Assembly: GCA_018402565.1 (NCBI GenBank)
Contig: JAGYIQ010000006.1
Location: forward strand, 422,274 to 486,273
From: Pirellulaceae bacterium
GTDB taxonomy: Bacteria > Planctomycetota > Planctomycetia > Pirellulales > Pirellulaceae
Length of the DNA stretch: 64,000 bases
Direction: 5' to 3'
Part shown: positions 50,891 through 60,161 of the stretch, piece by piece
Layout: each line of letters opens with the position of its first letter
Position numbering within the stretch: the stretch's first letter is position 1
Notes under the pieces: model-generated
What the model was told of the DNA's origin: nothing
What the model saw: the letters and a program-made list of their open reading frames with translations, nothing else
Database searches by the model: none
Program-made: the position numbers and the translations under genes

Positions 50891-52033
50891 ATGTTTCGCT
50901 TTGCTCCGTACGTTTGCAAGACGCTCTGGCGACATCGCCTCCGCAGCCTACTGACAATCAGCGGTTCGGCAGTCGCCATCTTTGTGATGGGCTTCATCCA
51001 CTCGGTCCAACAAGGACTCGATCGCATGGTCCAAGGCGAAGATGCCCAACGTCGCCTCATCGTGTTCCAGGAAAATCGCTTCTGCCCCACCAGCAGCCGA
51101 CTACCGGAAGACTACGCCCGTCGCATCGCTCAAGTCCCCGGCGTCACCGATGTCCTGCCCATCCAAGTCTGGACCAACAACTGCCGAGCATCCCTGGACG
51201 TGGTTGTGGTCCACGGTGTCCCCGCCACGCGACTGCCCGAACACCGCAAACTGCGATTGGAACAGGGCCAGTGGGACAACTTCACGCAGCGCAGCGACGC
51301 CGCCGTCGTCGGACGGCAATTTGCCCAACGACGCCGCGTCCGCCTGGGCGACCAACTGACTTTCGGCAGCATGTCCGTCCATGTGGCCGGCATCTTCGCC
51401 TCCGATTCGGCCGCCGAAGAGGACCTGATCTACTGCCACTTACTGTTCTTGCAACTGGCCGCCGGACAATCCGCCGCCGGTCTCGTCACGCAGCTAGAAG
51501 TCAAGGTCGATGAACAAACCGACCCCGACACCGCCGCCAAACAAATCGACGAACAACTTCGCACCGGCCTGGTCCCGACAGCCACCCGTCGCAAAGGCGC
51601 CTTCCAAACCGCCACCATCTCCGATCTCGTCGATCTGATCGCCTACTCGTATTGGCTTTCCCTCGCCTGCGTCGGCCTCGTCTTGTCCCTGGTGGCCACG
51701 ACCACCGTTATGTCGGTCCAAGATCGTGTGCAAGAGCACGCAGTCTTGCAAACCCTCGGGGTTCGACCTGGACGTCTCATGCGGCTGATCTTGGCCGAAA
51801 GCACACTCCTGTGCCTGGCAGGCGGCGCAGCCGGCGTCGGCCTGGCTTGGCTGGTCCTGCAATGGGGACAATTCTCTGTCGGCGCCGAAGGCGTCGCCAT
51901 CACGCTCCGGCCCTCCGCCGAACTGGCCACCGCCGGACTCCTCGTCTCACTCGGTTTGGGGCTCATGGCCGGATTTCTCCCCGCCTACCAAGCCAGCCGC
52001 ACGCCGTTGGTCGCCGCGCTGCGACAATCCTAA
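50891..52033 (+). CDS. FtsX-like ABC transporter permease (second of two)
   Basis: A 380-residue permease. ATG at 50891 (MFRFAPYVCKTLWRHRLRSLLT) matches the first permease's start; the frame is open to 50723, but only through element B. One N-terminal helix (ISGSAVAIFVMGFIHSVQQG), a periplasmic domain, then three helices (about residues 255-280, 305-335, 345-370). VQEHAVLQTLGVRPGRLMRLI is the coupling segment. Together with the first permease it probably forms a heterodimeric exporter. Confidence 0.9.
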   Translation: MFRFAPYVCKTLWRHRLRSLLTISGSAVAIFVMGFIHSVQQGLDRMVQGEDAQRRLIVFQENRFCPTSSRLPEDYARRIAQVPGVTDVLPIQVWTNNCRASLDVVVVHGVPATRLPEHRKLRLEQGQWDNFTQRSDAAVVGRQFAQRRRVRLGDQLTFGSMSVHVAGIFASDSAAEEDLIYCHLLFLQLAAGQSAAGLVTQLEVKVDEQTDPDTAAKQIDEQLRTGLVPTATRRKGAFQTATISDLVDLIAYSYWLSLACVGLVLSLVATTTVMSVQDRVQEHAVLQTLGVRPGRLMRLILAESTLLCLAGGAAGVGLAWLVLQWGQFSVGAEGVAITLRPSAELATAGLLVSLGLGLMAGFLPAYQASRTPLVAALRQS

Positions 52034-52086
52034 AACCATTCGCAAGTCCAATCACTTCCCATTTCCGCCGAATCAACCACAGCACT

Positions 52087-52227
52087 GGTGCTTTGTCACA
52101 GCCAAAACTCGGCGTGGGGTAAAGGGGTCAGGAGTCAATGGTGCGCAGCACCCGCAGGGCCGTTCCAGCAATTGACTCCTGCCCCCTTTACCACACCGAT
52201 CCCAAAATGAAACGGTGACAAAGCACT
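52087..52227. mobile_element. Element B copy 3
   Basis: Outer arms GGTGCTTTGTCACA and GGTGACAAAGCACT; inner stem GGTCAGGAGTCAAT against CAATTGACTCCTGCC. Relative to copy 2 the C-G pair in GGCGTC/GACGCC is changed to A-T on both arms, a paired change. Located downstream of the second permease gene. Confidence 0.8.
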
Positions 52228-52313
52228 CGCCCCACGGTATGGAAGTGGACACGACCTCGACCATGCAGTTACAATAAAGCCAGACGAGGGCCAACCGTAC
52301 ACTCGCCATCGAC

Positions 52314-55067
52314 ATGCCCATGGATCCTGGTTTGGCAACAAATATCACAATCATCCACCCATCCCAGGAACGACCTTCCTCGGAACTCGGTCTGTACCGG
52401 CCCGCTTGCCCCGCCGCCTCACCCAAATACCACCACCCGTTACAGCCAACCCAGCAACGTTCCCTCGCCGCAACCATCGCTCGACAACTGATTGGAATCG
52501 GAATCGGAATCGCCCTCTTCGCCGCTTTGGCCTCGTCCGCAATCAGTGCCGCCCCAGCCACAGCCTCAGCCTCAGCCAATCGACAGGACGAGAGCTTTAC
52601 CCAGATCATCGTGCCGTTTCTGACCCAGCATTGCGGGCAATGCCACCAAGGTCAAAACGCAGAAGCCAGTTTCGATGCCATGGCGCTCCGACCCGACTTC
52701 ACCGACCTGACCACCAAAGCCCGCTGGGCCGAAGTCATCAATGTTCTCAATAGCCATTCGATGCCTCCCGAAAGCGAGCCAACACCGCCCGCTGCAAGCG
52801 TGGCCGCGGTGGTCGATTGGCTCACCCAGCAGATCGCCGCCGTCGAACTGGCCTCACGCGACTCCGCCATCGTCCTCCGCCGACTCAATCGCCACGAATA
52901 TCGAAACACCCTCCGCGACCTGTTGGGCGTCGACGTCGATGTCTCCAACTTCCCCCAAGATCCACCCGCCGGCGGCTTCGATAACAACGGCCGAGCCCTC
53001 ACGCTCTCGCCCATGTTGCTGGAACTCTATTTCCAAACCGCCGAACGAGCACTCGATCAAGCCATCGTCACCGGCCCCCAACCTCCCTCCCTACGCTGGC
53101 GTTTCGAACCCGAATCCGGCGATGGGGATCACAACCGAGTCACCTACGACGGACAACGCGTCATTGTCAACGGCGGCAACAACCGCGTCCAAGACGGCTT
53201 CAAGATCCTGCACCACGAGAGCTGGGATCGGCACATCAACATCCGCGACTTCGCCCTGCCCCACGCCGGCCGCTACGTGCTCCGCATTCGCGCCGCCGGA
53301 CTCCGACCAACACGTGATCAAGTCGTCGCCTCCGCAGAAAAATTCCTCCGCCAACGACAACAACAAGACGACCAGGAGCGCCCGCAAAACGCTCGCTATC
53401 ACCAACAGGCCTACGACGAAACGCTCCAACATTTTCGCTCCCATCCCATGTACGACTACGGCCCACCACGGCTCAAGTTGGTCCAAACCCTCGCCGGCCA
53501 ACCTCGCGTCGTCACCGAAATGGATATCCCCGCCAACACCTCCGAGCCACAGGTCTACGAGATCCCACTGGATTTTACCAACCAACGAGCCGGCTTCGAA
53601 ATCCAATACGCTTACTCAATTCCTCGCGAACTCGAAAACTTCTGGTTTCAAACCTCCGATGACTTCGCCCGCCCAGAACTCTGGATCGATTGGATCGAAC
53701 TCGTTGGACCCCTACACGAGGCCTGGCCGCCAACCAGCCACCAAAAATTGTTGCAAACGACCGACATCCAACCCGCCCTTGCGACCCCCGACCAACGAGG
53801 AGCCAAAGCGGCGGAAATCGTCAAACGCCTGATGCAACGAGCCTATCGGCGGCCCGTGTCACCCGACGAACTGGCCGCCAAACTGGCTCTGTTCGATCCG
53901 AACCATGAGGACTTCCTCCAGGCCATCCGCCCATCGCTGTTGGCGGTTTTGGTGTCGCCACACTTCCTCTACCTGACCGAACCACAGACCGAACCGTTGA
54001 CCGAGGCGACTGCTGGCCAGCGACGTCGGTTGAACGCCTTCGAACTGGCCAGCCGCCTGTCGTATTTTCTCTGGAGCTCGATGCCGGACGATCGCCTGTT
54101 CCGCTTGGCGAACACCGGTGAACTACTCCAGCCCGAAGTCTTGTCGGCCGAAGTCGAACGCCTGCTGGCCAACGAAAAATCCACTGCCTTCGTGACCCAT
54201 TTTGCGGGACAATGGCTGGGACTGCGAGAAGTCGGTGCCAATCCGCCCGCCGCCGACCTGTTTCCCCGCTACGATCGCCACTTGGAGCAGTCGATGATCC
54301 ACGAAGGCGAAGCCTTCTTCGGTGAGATCCTACGCCAAGATCACGACGTGATGACTTTCGTTAAATCCGACTTTGTCGTGATTAACGAACGATTGGCTCG
54401 CTACTACGGCATCCCCAACGTACGCGGCGATCAGTTTCGCCCCGTGACGATCCCTCCCGATGTCAAACGCGGGGGACTACTGACCCAAGCCGCCATGCTG
54501 ACCATCACCTCCAACGGCACTCGCACTTCGCCCGTCAAACGTGGCACCTGGATCCTGAAAAACATTCTGGGCCTGGATCCCGGCCTACCCGTCGCCAACG
54601 CCGGTGACATCGCACCACGCGTCCCTGGCATCGACAAAGCTACCGTCCGCCAACGACTGGAGATTCATCGTGAACTGCCCCAATGCGCTCGCTGCCACAA
54701 CAAGATCGATCCGCTGGGCTTGGCCCTCGAGAACTACGATGCGGCCGGCGCCTACCGCGAACAGGAAGGCTTTGGCTACAAAGGACGAATCGGACGCGAC
54801 GATCCAGCCATCGATGCCTCGGCCAAGATGATCGACGGCACCGAATTTGTCGGCTCCGCGGGACTGGCCCAGGTCCTGCTGCAACAAGAAGACTACTTCC
54901 TGAGGTGCCTGGCCAGTAAACTGCTGACCTACGCCCTGGGCCGAGAACTCGGGGTCGCCGATAACCTACAAGTCAACGCCACGGTCGCCGCATGGAAACA
55001 AGACCAACGTACCCTGCGGCGACTGATCCACCGCATCGTCCAATCCGACCTGTTCCAAACCCGCTAA
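52314..55067 (+). CDS. Planctomycete DUF1587/1595/1592/1588/1585 cytochrome-type protein
   Basis: A 917-residue secreted protein. A hydrophobic N-terminal helix (QLIGIGIGIALFAALASSAISAA) follows a charged extension; the true start may be internal. A single haem-binding site QHCGQCHQG (about residue 104) marks the PSD1-type cytochrome domain. DUF1587 includes LRRLNRHEYRNTLRDLLGVD; DUF1592 includes LASRLSYFLWSSMPDD and VTHFAGQWLGLREV; DUF1588 includes LTITSNGTRTSPVKRGTWIL and CARCHNKIDPLGLALENYD; DUF1585 is at the end (LASKLLTYALGRELG). Canonical partner of the following DUF1552 gene. The function is not established experimentally. Confidence 0.92.
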   Translation: MPMDPGLATNITIIHPSQERPSSELGLYRPACPAASPKYHHPLQPTQQRSLAATIARQLIGIGIGIALFAALASSAISAAPATASASANRQDESFTQIIVPFLTQHCGQCHQGQNAEASFDAMALRPDFTDLTTKARWAEVINVLNSHSMPPESEPTPPAASVAAVVDWLTQQIAAVELASRDSAIVLRRLNRHEYRNTLRDLLGVDVDVSNFPQDPPAGGFDNNGRALTLSPMLLELYFQTAERALDQAIVTGPQPPSLRWRFEPESGDGDHNRVTYDGQRVIVNGGNNRVQDGFKILHHESWDRHINIRDFALPHAGRYVLRIRAAGLRPTRDQVVASAEKFLRQRQQQDDQERPQNARYHQQAYDETLQHFRSHPMYDYGPPRLKLVQTLAGQPRVVTEMDIPANTSEPQVYEIPLDFTNQRAGFEIQYAYSIPRELENFWFQTSDDFARPELWIDWIELVGPLHEAWPPTSHQKLLQTTDIQPALATPDQRGAKAAEIVKRLMQRAYRRPVSPDELAAKLALFDPNHEDFLQAIRPSLLAVLVSPHFLYLTEPQTEPLTEATAGQRRRLNAFELASRLSYFLWSSMPDDRLFRLANTGELLQPEVLSAEVERLLANEKSTAFVTHFAGQWLGLREVGANPPAADLFPRYDRHLEQSMIHEGEAFFGEILRQDHDVMTFVKSDFVVINERLARYYGIPNVRGDQFRPVTIPPDVKRGGLLTQAAMLTITSNGTRTSPVKRGTWILKNILGLDPGLPVANAGDIAPRVPGIDKATVRQRLEIHRELPQCARCHNKIDPLGLALENYDAAGAYREQEGFGYKGRIGRDDPAIDASAKMIDGTEFVGSAGLAQVLLQQEDYFLRCLASKLLTYALGRELGVADNLQVNATVAAWKQDQRTLRRLIHRIVQSDLFQTR

Positions 55068-55074
55068 ACACCGG

Positions 55075-55188
55075 GTGTGGTAAAGGGGTCAGAAGTCAAT
55101 TGCCGCAACGGCCCAGCGGGTGCTACGCACAATTGACTCCTGAACCCTTTACCACACACGCCAAGTTCAGGCTGTGAAAAGCCACGCC
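55075..55188. mobile_element. Element B copy 4 (reversed, lacking one outer arm)
   Basis: The inner stem is present, but the loop reads in the reverse orientation (GTGCTACGCAC rather than its complement), and the right side carries the reverse complement of a left outer arm (GGCTGTGAAAAGCCAC). The other outer arm is missing; the element begins 7 bp after the preceding stop codon. It separates the DUF1592 and DUF1552 genes. Confidence 0.7.
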
Positions 55189-55233
55189 TCGCGGTCACCC
55201 AATCGCTCAAAATATGCCAAACAGGAAATAAAC

Positions 55234-56616
55234 GTGCATCAAAAAAACAAAATCGCTGCTGATCGCCGCCCGGTGTTCTCGACACCGCACCCCCTCTCCC
55301 GACGTCACGTCCTCCGCGGACTGGGCGTCTGTTTGAGCTTGCCGCTCCTGGGGGCCATGCTGCCCCGCCGAGCCTCCGCAGCGGATTCCAAATTTCAACC
55401 CTGGCAGCGGACCTCCAGCACCCAGCCGCGGATGATCTGCTGCTACGTCCCCAATGGCGTCAATATCCAGCAGTGGATGCCCCAAGGCACCGGCCGCGAT
55501 TTTGAGCTGTCGCCCACGCTGTCGGCCCTGGCGGATTTCCGCGACGACCTGACCATCCTCACCGGACTGGGACATCCCGCCTCCCAAGGCGGACACAGCG
55601 GCGCGGATACCTGGCTGACCGGTGCCAACCTCACCGCCGTCCCCGGTAAAGACTACAGCAACAGCATCTCAGTGGACCAAGTCGTGGCCAATCTCCACGG
55701 CCCCCAAACGCGGTTCCCCTCGCTGCAACTTTCCGATGCCTCCGGCACCGGTTCCGCTGGCCACTCCCACACCCTGTCGTTCGACGCCGCCGGTACGCCG
55801 CTGCCCGCCGAAGATTCTCCCCGTCGTCTGTTCGAGCGACTGTTTGTTCCCGATCAAGCCGCCGACCGCGCCGCGACCTTACAACGTTACGCCGATAAGA
55901 AGTCCATCTTGGATAGCGTCCTCGCCGAGTCCCACGCGCTGCGACGGCGCTTGGGAGCCGCCGACCAACAGAAACTCGACGAGTACCTCGGGAGCGTCCG
56001 CGAAACGGAACAACGCGTCGAACGACTCGAGGCCTGGATCGATATCCCCAAGCCACATGTGCCACCGGATACCCTACAGTTGGCCATGCAACCCCACAAC
56101 GCGCACGATCGCCCCATGTGGCTGGACGTGATGCTGGAGCTGAGCTACCTGGCGTTCGTCACCGATACGACCCGAGTCATCACGTTTGAATGGTCTCGCG
56201 AAGCCGGCGGCTACGGCGGTGGCGGCGAAAACCACCATGAACTTTCGCATCACGGCGGGGACCCTGGCATGCTGGATCGACTCGCAACCATCGATCGCTT
56301 CCACATCACTCGCCTCGCTCGCTTCTTGCAACTCTTGAAAGCCACACCAGACGGCGACGGCCAAATGTTGGACCAGACCCTGGTCCTCTTCGGCAGTGGG
56401 ATGAACTCTGGCAGCGGCGGTGAGCACTCGCCCAAAAACCTGCCCACGCTACTAGCCGGCGGCAAACGACTGGGACTCCGCCATGGCCAGCACCTCGAGC
56501 ATGACCCGGACCAACATCCCCCGCTCAGCAACGTGCTCCTGACCATGGCCCAAGCCATGGGCGTGGAAACCGATCGTTTCTCCGACGCCAATGGCACTTT
56601 GAGCGGCCTGACCTAA
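55234..56616 (+). CDS. DUF1552 family protein, Tat-exported
   Basis: Partner of the preceding cytochrome-type protein, 460 residues. The start is GTG at 55234, with AGGA about 8 nt upstream; the frame is open from another GTG inside element B, which is unlikely to be used. The Tat signal is SRRHVLRGLGVCLSLPLLGAM. Conserved DUF1552 segments: MICCYVPNGVNIQQWMP, TILTGLGHP, VRETEQRVERLEAWI, and FGSGMNSGSGGEHSPKNLP. The fold is expected to be alkaline phosphatase-like, as for DUF1501. Function unknown. Confidence 0.92.
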   Translation: MHQKNKIAADRRPVFSTPHPLSRRHVLRGLGVCLSLPLLGAMLPRRASAADSKFQPWQRTSSTQPRMICCYVPNGVNIQQWMPQGTGRDFELSPTLSALADFRDDLTILTGLGHPASQGGHSGADTWLTGANLTAVPGKDYSNSISVDQVVANLHGPQTRFPSLQLSDASGTGSAGHSHTLSFDAAGTPLPAEDSPRRLFERLFVPDQAADRAATLQRYADKKSILDSVLAESHALRRRLGAADQQKLDEYLGSVRETEQRVERLEAWIDIPKPHVPPDTLQLAMQPHNAHDRPMWLDVMLELSYLAFVTDTTRVITFEWSREAGGYGGGGENHHELSHHGGDPGMLDRLATIDRFHITRLARFLQLLKATPDGDGQMLDQTLVLFGSGMNSGSGGEHSPKNLPTLLAGGKRLGLRHGQHLEHDPDQHPPLSNVLLTMAQAMGVETDRFSDANGTLSGLT

Positions 56617-56687
56617 CCCAACAAACACTCGCTCAGCCCAGCACGATTCAAACCCGCAGACGGCTGCTGGTCTACGGACTGTCCCAC

Positions 56688-57225
56688 ATTCCTCTGTCCC
56701 ACATCAAGCTTCAAACCAGCAGTGGGCTGCTGGTCTACAGACTGTCCCCCATTCCTCTGTCCTCCATTCCTCTGTCCGCCATTCCTCTGTCCCACATTCC
56801 TCTGTCCCACATTCCTCTGTCCCACATTCCTCTGTCCCACATTCCTCTGCCCCACATTCCTCTGCCCCACATTCCTCTGTCCCACATTCCTCTGTCCCAC
56901 ATTCCTCTGCCCCACATTCCTCTGTCCCACATTCCTCTGTCCCACATTCCTCTGTCCCACATCAAGCTTCAAACCAGCAGTGGGCTGCTGGTCTACAGAC
57001 TGTCCTCCATTCCCCTGTCCTCCATTCCTCTGTCCTCCATTCCTCTGTCCTCCATTCCTCTGTCCTCCATTCCTCTGTCCTCCATTCCTCTGTCCTCCAT
57101 TCCTCTGTCCTCCATTCCCCTGTCCTCCATTCCTCTGTCCTCCATTCCCCTGTCCTCCATTCCCCTGTCCTCCATTCCCCTGTCCTCCATTCCCCTGTCC
57201 TCCATTCCCCTGTCCCACATCTGCA
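56688..57225. repeat. 15-bp minisatellite in two blocks with 48-bp spacers
   Basis: About 30 copies of TCCCACATTCCTCTG (block 56745-56960) and its variant TCCTCCATTCCTCTG/TCCTCCATTCCCCTG (block 57003-57220), plus two or three at the left edge. The blocks are bounded by near-identical copies of a 48-bp spacer containing CAGTGGGCTGCTGGTCTAC, at about 56660, 56700 and 56955. All three minus-strand frames are open because the unit lacks stops and is a multiple of three, so no frame is favoured as coding. Located in the 676-bp convergent gap after the DUF1552 gene. Confidence 0.9.
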
Positions 57226-57292
57226 GCGGACCTCCGAGTCACTCATCCTCGTGCCTCCGCAAAACCAACCGATACTCCAGCATTACTCTACG

Positions 57293-57835
57293 CTAATCCT
57301 TACTCGAGTTCAGCCGCCGACCGCGACCACGTTCCCAAAAAATCGCCACACCACCCGTTATCATCCCAATCAGCCCACCCAGATAGCTGAAGTTATGCAT
57401 CGTCCCAGCCCGCACGAAGGCAGCATCATCCACGATCTCGTTCCCGTACCGACTGATCTCACCCACTTTCGAGGCATCGACAGACACAAACGCCCAGGCC
57501 AACGCCACCAACCCCACCACCAACGTCGTCGCGATCACCACGCCGAAGACACGGAGCATTCCGCAGAAATAACTCTTGCCCCCACGGATCACCAGCCCCA
57601 GCGGAATCAGAACCACGCCAATCACCAACCCCATCCACCAAGCGGCATACCAACCCACCACCGCAGCCCCCACTCGATCCGGCGTCCCCGCGGCAATCCG
57701 GAATTGATGGAACTTGAACTGGGTGAAATACTCCGGCGACACCGTGTACGAAATCTGGTTATGCACCGCACCGTAAACACCAGCAAACAAGCAGGCAATG
57801 ACAAACAAGACAGGAACCAGTACAATCTTGCTCAT
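57293..57835 (-). CDS. Hypothetical multi-helix membrane protein, 180 aa
   Basis: ATG at 57835 (MSKIVLVPVLFVIACLFAG) begins with a hydrophobic helix. Three further helices follow: AAWWMGLVIGVVLIPLGLVI, VFGVVIATTLVVGLVALAWAF and MHNFSYLGGLIGMITGGVAIF. The C terminus is basic (ERGRGRRLNSSKD). No family recognised. It is alone on the minus strand, convergent with the minisatellite. Confidence 0.7.
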   Translation of the reverse strand: MSKIVLVPVLFVIACLFAGVYGAVHNQISYTVSPEYFTQFKFHQFRIAAGTPDRVGAAVVGWYAAWWMGLVIGVVLIPLGLVIRGGKSYFCGMLRVFGVVIATTLVVGLVALAWAFVSVDASKVGEISRYGNEIVDDAAFVRAGTMHNFSYLGGLIGMITGGVAIFWERGRGRRLNSSKD

Positions 57836-58053
57836 AACGCTTTCCAGACAACCGCAAATTCGCACGGCACCCAGTTGCAAATGGTGCTCGGTACACTAAT
57901 CGTCACGTCCAACTCAGCAATGACCCGAACGACAAGTCGAAGGCCTCGATCGCCAACCGCCTCCCATTCTGACCCCCACTCACACCACGGTCAACCACGA
58001 AACTAGGTCGTTCCGCCGTCCCGTCCAAGCTCGCGAGGCACCTAAAAGAAAAA

Positions 58054-58215
58054 GTAACCGTTCACACCTCGTAGGGTGGCATTTAGCAAGTCGGGCTAAC
58101 GCGCGATCGTTTACGAGCCAAAGTAACGGAAGAAGGCTACCGGCTTGCCCCGAAAACCATCCGACTGGCGGAATGCAACAGCCCCGCGGATTACCTCTCA
58201 CACGTGAACCGTTAC
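58054..58215. mobile_element. Element A copy 6
   Basis: A 162-bp copy with the ends GTAACCGTTCACA and ACGTGAACCGTTAC and the interior CAAGTCGGGCTAACG. Moderately diverged. The flanks show no obvious duplication. The rest of the 660-bp gap around it shows no gene. Confidence 0.75.
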
Positions 58216-58497
58216 GAGTAACCTGCCGCCAGAAGTCACCCGGAAAGATCGATGCCATGCTCACATGACATAACGCATGATCGCGAAACGCAACCTCTCT
58301 CTTCCGGATTAGCGTAGATCAGCGAAGATTAGTGTTCCTCACTCATAGCACTCCCTCAATCGCAGAACCAATCCACTCAACTTCTGAACAAGGAGCACAT
58401 TGAAAATGCGATTACATAAGGGTTGCATTATCTCCCAAGGCGGAACGCATTCGCATTTAAGTCACACTAAACAACAGCGGATCAACCGCGCATCAAC
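58216..58497. other. Intergenic region downstream of hypothetical gene
   Basis: It includes near-repeats GATTAGCGTAGATCAGCGAAG / GATTAGTG (quoted in part) around 58308-58335 and a fair ribosome site (AAGGAG at 58390) before an ATG at 58406 whose 60-residue frame overlaps the antisense gene; not accepted as a gene. Confidence 0.3.
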
Positions 58498-59175
58498 TCA
58501 CTTCAACTGGGCGATGACGACAAAGAAGTTCCCTGCATGCTTCTCGGCAAACTCTTTGATTGTCAGATTTGAATCCAACTGAACGAAGGTATCCCCTTCG
58601 ACGTAGATCAGGTACGATCGGCCTGGAATCATCGTTCCCACAAAACAATCGCTGAATCGGTTCGGTATCGAAACAGACACGTCAGAGTTCGCACCGCCAC
58701 CCCGTGTCTGCCCAACGCTGCCAAGTTGAGTGACGCGACCGTGGGACGACTCCCATTCCCCAAGTGCAAGATATATTGTCAATGTCTCCTTGGGTAGGCT
58801 ACCGATTCGATTTGAACTTCGGCCAACCGTGAATTCATTTATGATAGTAATCTCTCCGTTTTGGACGGCTGCCAGTGACGCTGATAACCAAGTGTCTTTC
58901 GTGAAGCCGCCCTTGACGACGACGATGTTACGTGAATCCGCGTTGTCATTGTCAAAGCCAAAATAGCTTTCCCGCACGGGATCGTTCACAGTAGCGGCTC
59001 GGACAGTGACCACCTTGCGAAAGTATCCCGCCCAGATCGCAAACACGACTGCCAAGACTGCTAAGGAGATCAAGAGATGTTTGAGCGTGAACCGAACACC
59101 ACTTCTGTCGGCACGTGCCAATTCTTTAGGCGGAGGTTCCGCGTCGCGTCCAACAAGCGAGTGTTCAGCGATCAT
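58498..59175 (-). CDS. Hypothetical membrane-anchored protein, 225 aa
   Basis: A single N-terminal membrane helix (LKHLLISLAVLAVVFAIWAGYF, about residues 31-52) follows a 30-residue cytoplasmic tail; the remainder is a soluble, beta-rich domain with segments such as SRNIVVVKGGFTK and RSYLIYVEGDTFVQLD. The C-terminal domain is exported or periplasmic. No domain family recognised. Base and codon use look less GC-rich than the rest of the window, as for most genes after 58 kb, suggesting a region of distinct history. Confidence 0.7.
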   Translation of the reverse strand: MIAEHSLVGRDAEPPPKELARADRSGVRFTLKHLLISLAVLAVVFAIWAGYFRKVVTVRAATVNDPVRESYFGFDNDNADSRNIVVVKGGFTKDTWLSASLAAVQNGEITIINEFTVGRSSNRIGSLPKETLTIYLALGEWESSHGRVTQLGSVGQTRGGGANSDVSVSIPNRFSDCFVGTMIPGRSYLIYVEGDTFVQLDSNLTIKEFAEKHAGNFFVVIAQLK

Positions 59176-59400
59176 TTGAAATCATCCGGGTAAGCGTTAA
59201 CCAGCCTTGGCGGATCGTTGTCCTCGACGCCCCACACAGTGAGCACAAGTCCCGGTCGCTGTCCATCACGCCCGACCAAGCCTGCGCCTTGTAATTTACA
59301 CCGAACGGATTCATTTCGGTATCATAGCGTTCGAAGGCGCGGGCGGTTGCAAGCAAATCAACGGAAAGATAGACCCGGTCCTCCCGAGTGTAGCCAAGCG
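59165..59400 (-). pseudogene. Possible gene fragment adjoining element B copy 5
   Basis: An open frame ending at 59165, overlapping the next gene's start by 11 bp, and containing YTREDRVYLSVDLLATARAF and DRDLCSLCGASRT. Upstream it runs into element B, which supplies the nominal start. The sequence between 59165 and 59400 looks protein-like (balanced composition), so it may be the 3' end of a gene whose 5' part was replaced. Confidence 0.3.
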
Positions 59401-59409
59401 AGTGACACG

Positions 59410-59550
59410 AGTACTTTGTCACAGCCAAAAATTGGCGTGTGCTAAAGGGGACAGCAGTCAATTATGCGCAGCACACGAAGCGCCGTTCCGGCAATTGACG
59501 CCTGACCCCTTTACCACGCCAATCCCAAAATTAAACTGTGATAAAGCACT
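59410..59550. mobile_element. Element B copy 5
   Basis: A 141-bp copy, outer arms AGTACTTTGTCACA and TGTGATAAAGCACT. The inner stem has mismatches (TAAAGGGGACAGCAG against GACGCCTGACCCCTTTA), so this copy is more decayed than copy 2. Its right flank begins a longer sequence that recurs near 63.5 kb. Confidence 0.75.
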
Positions 59551-59695
59551 AGCCCCGGGGCCAAACGACCGCCGAGATTGTGATTTTGCCCCAACGACAG
59601 GCCCAAGTCAATCTTGATCCCAACCGCAGAACAAACAGGACCCTCAAAACTTGAGGGATCCAGGAGCCTAACGGTAACGGTAGCGGGGCAGCCGC
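59551..59695. repeat. Repeat D, copy 1
   Basis: CTAGCCCC... through GCCCCAACG, AAGTCAATCTTGATCCCA, CCGCAGAACA and TAACGGTAACGG; shares most of these blocks, in order, with 63491-63635. Roughly three quarters of positions match by eye. The interior CTCAAAACTTGAG is palindromic. Not linked to a known element type. Confidence 0.45.
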
Positions 59696-59756
59696 CAAAA
59701 AATTGATTTCAGAACCCGCGTGATTTCCGCCTCCCGTTCACCGCTCGATTCGCCAC

Positions 59757-60161
59757 CTATATCGAGGAAACGTTGGCGCCCAGCAAACCGACCTTGATCC
59801 CATTTTGTTTCAGGATGTTTGTGGCCTTTCCGTTGACCACCAACAATACGATGAGGCCGATGAGTGGCACTAGCGAGAGAATGCCCAGGACAATTCCCAG
59901 TCCCGTTCCATAAGTTTTCATCGCCAGCAGGAAGACGAACACAGCACCCACAAGCCCCACAAATAAGACACCTATGCCTACCAAGAGTCGCACTTCCAGC
60001 GGCAGCGCACATTGCCCAACTAAAGCAATCAGGTAGATTAAAATACAAACGATTATTCCCTTCTGGAATCTCGCAACATTGCGCAGATCGTCACGTGAAC
60101 CGCTTAGCACACCGGTTGCCTGCGATGTTATTTGTGGCGATTGGTACGGATTATCAGTCAT
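59757..60161 (-). CDS. Small membrane protein with NPYQSP N terminus, 134 aa
   Basis: ATG at 60161 preceded by AGAGGAA; the N-terminal MTDNPYQSPQITSQ motif is common among small planctomycete membrane proteins. Three hydrophobic helices: IIVCILIYLIALVGQCAL, LLVGIGVLFVGLVGAVFVFLL and GIVLGILSLVPLIGLIVLLVV. The end (TNILKQNGIKVGLLGAN) resembles the tail of DUF4190/B-box-type Yip-like proteins. Function unknown. Confidence 0.75.
   Translation of the reverse strand: MTDNPYQSPQITSQATGVLSGSRDDLRNVARFQKGIIVCILIYLIALVGQCALPLEVRLLVGIGVLFVGLVGAVFVFLLAMKTYGTGLGIVLGILSLVPLIGLIVLLVVNGKATNILKQNGIKVGLLGANVSSI

Noticed and set aside
56613..57390. GQRNV or PPFLC repeat proteins across the minisatellite
   Set aside because: All minus frames and at least one plus frame are open, as expected for a 15-bp stop-free unit. 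No start signal supports any of them, so it is listed only as a repeat.
57251..58006. Plus-strand frame of 251 codons
   Set aside because: Antisense to the four-helix membrane protein and extends into the minisatellite; Pro/His/Arg-rich shadow composition.
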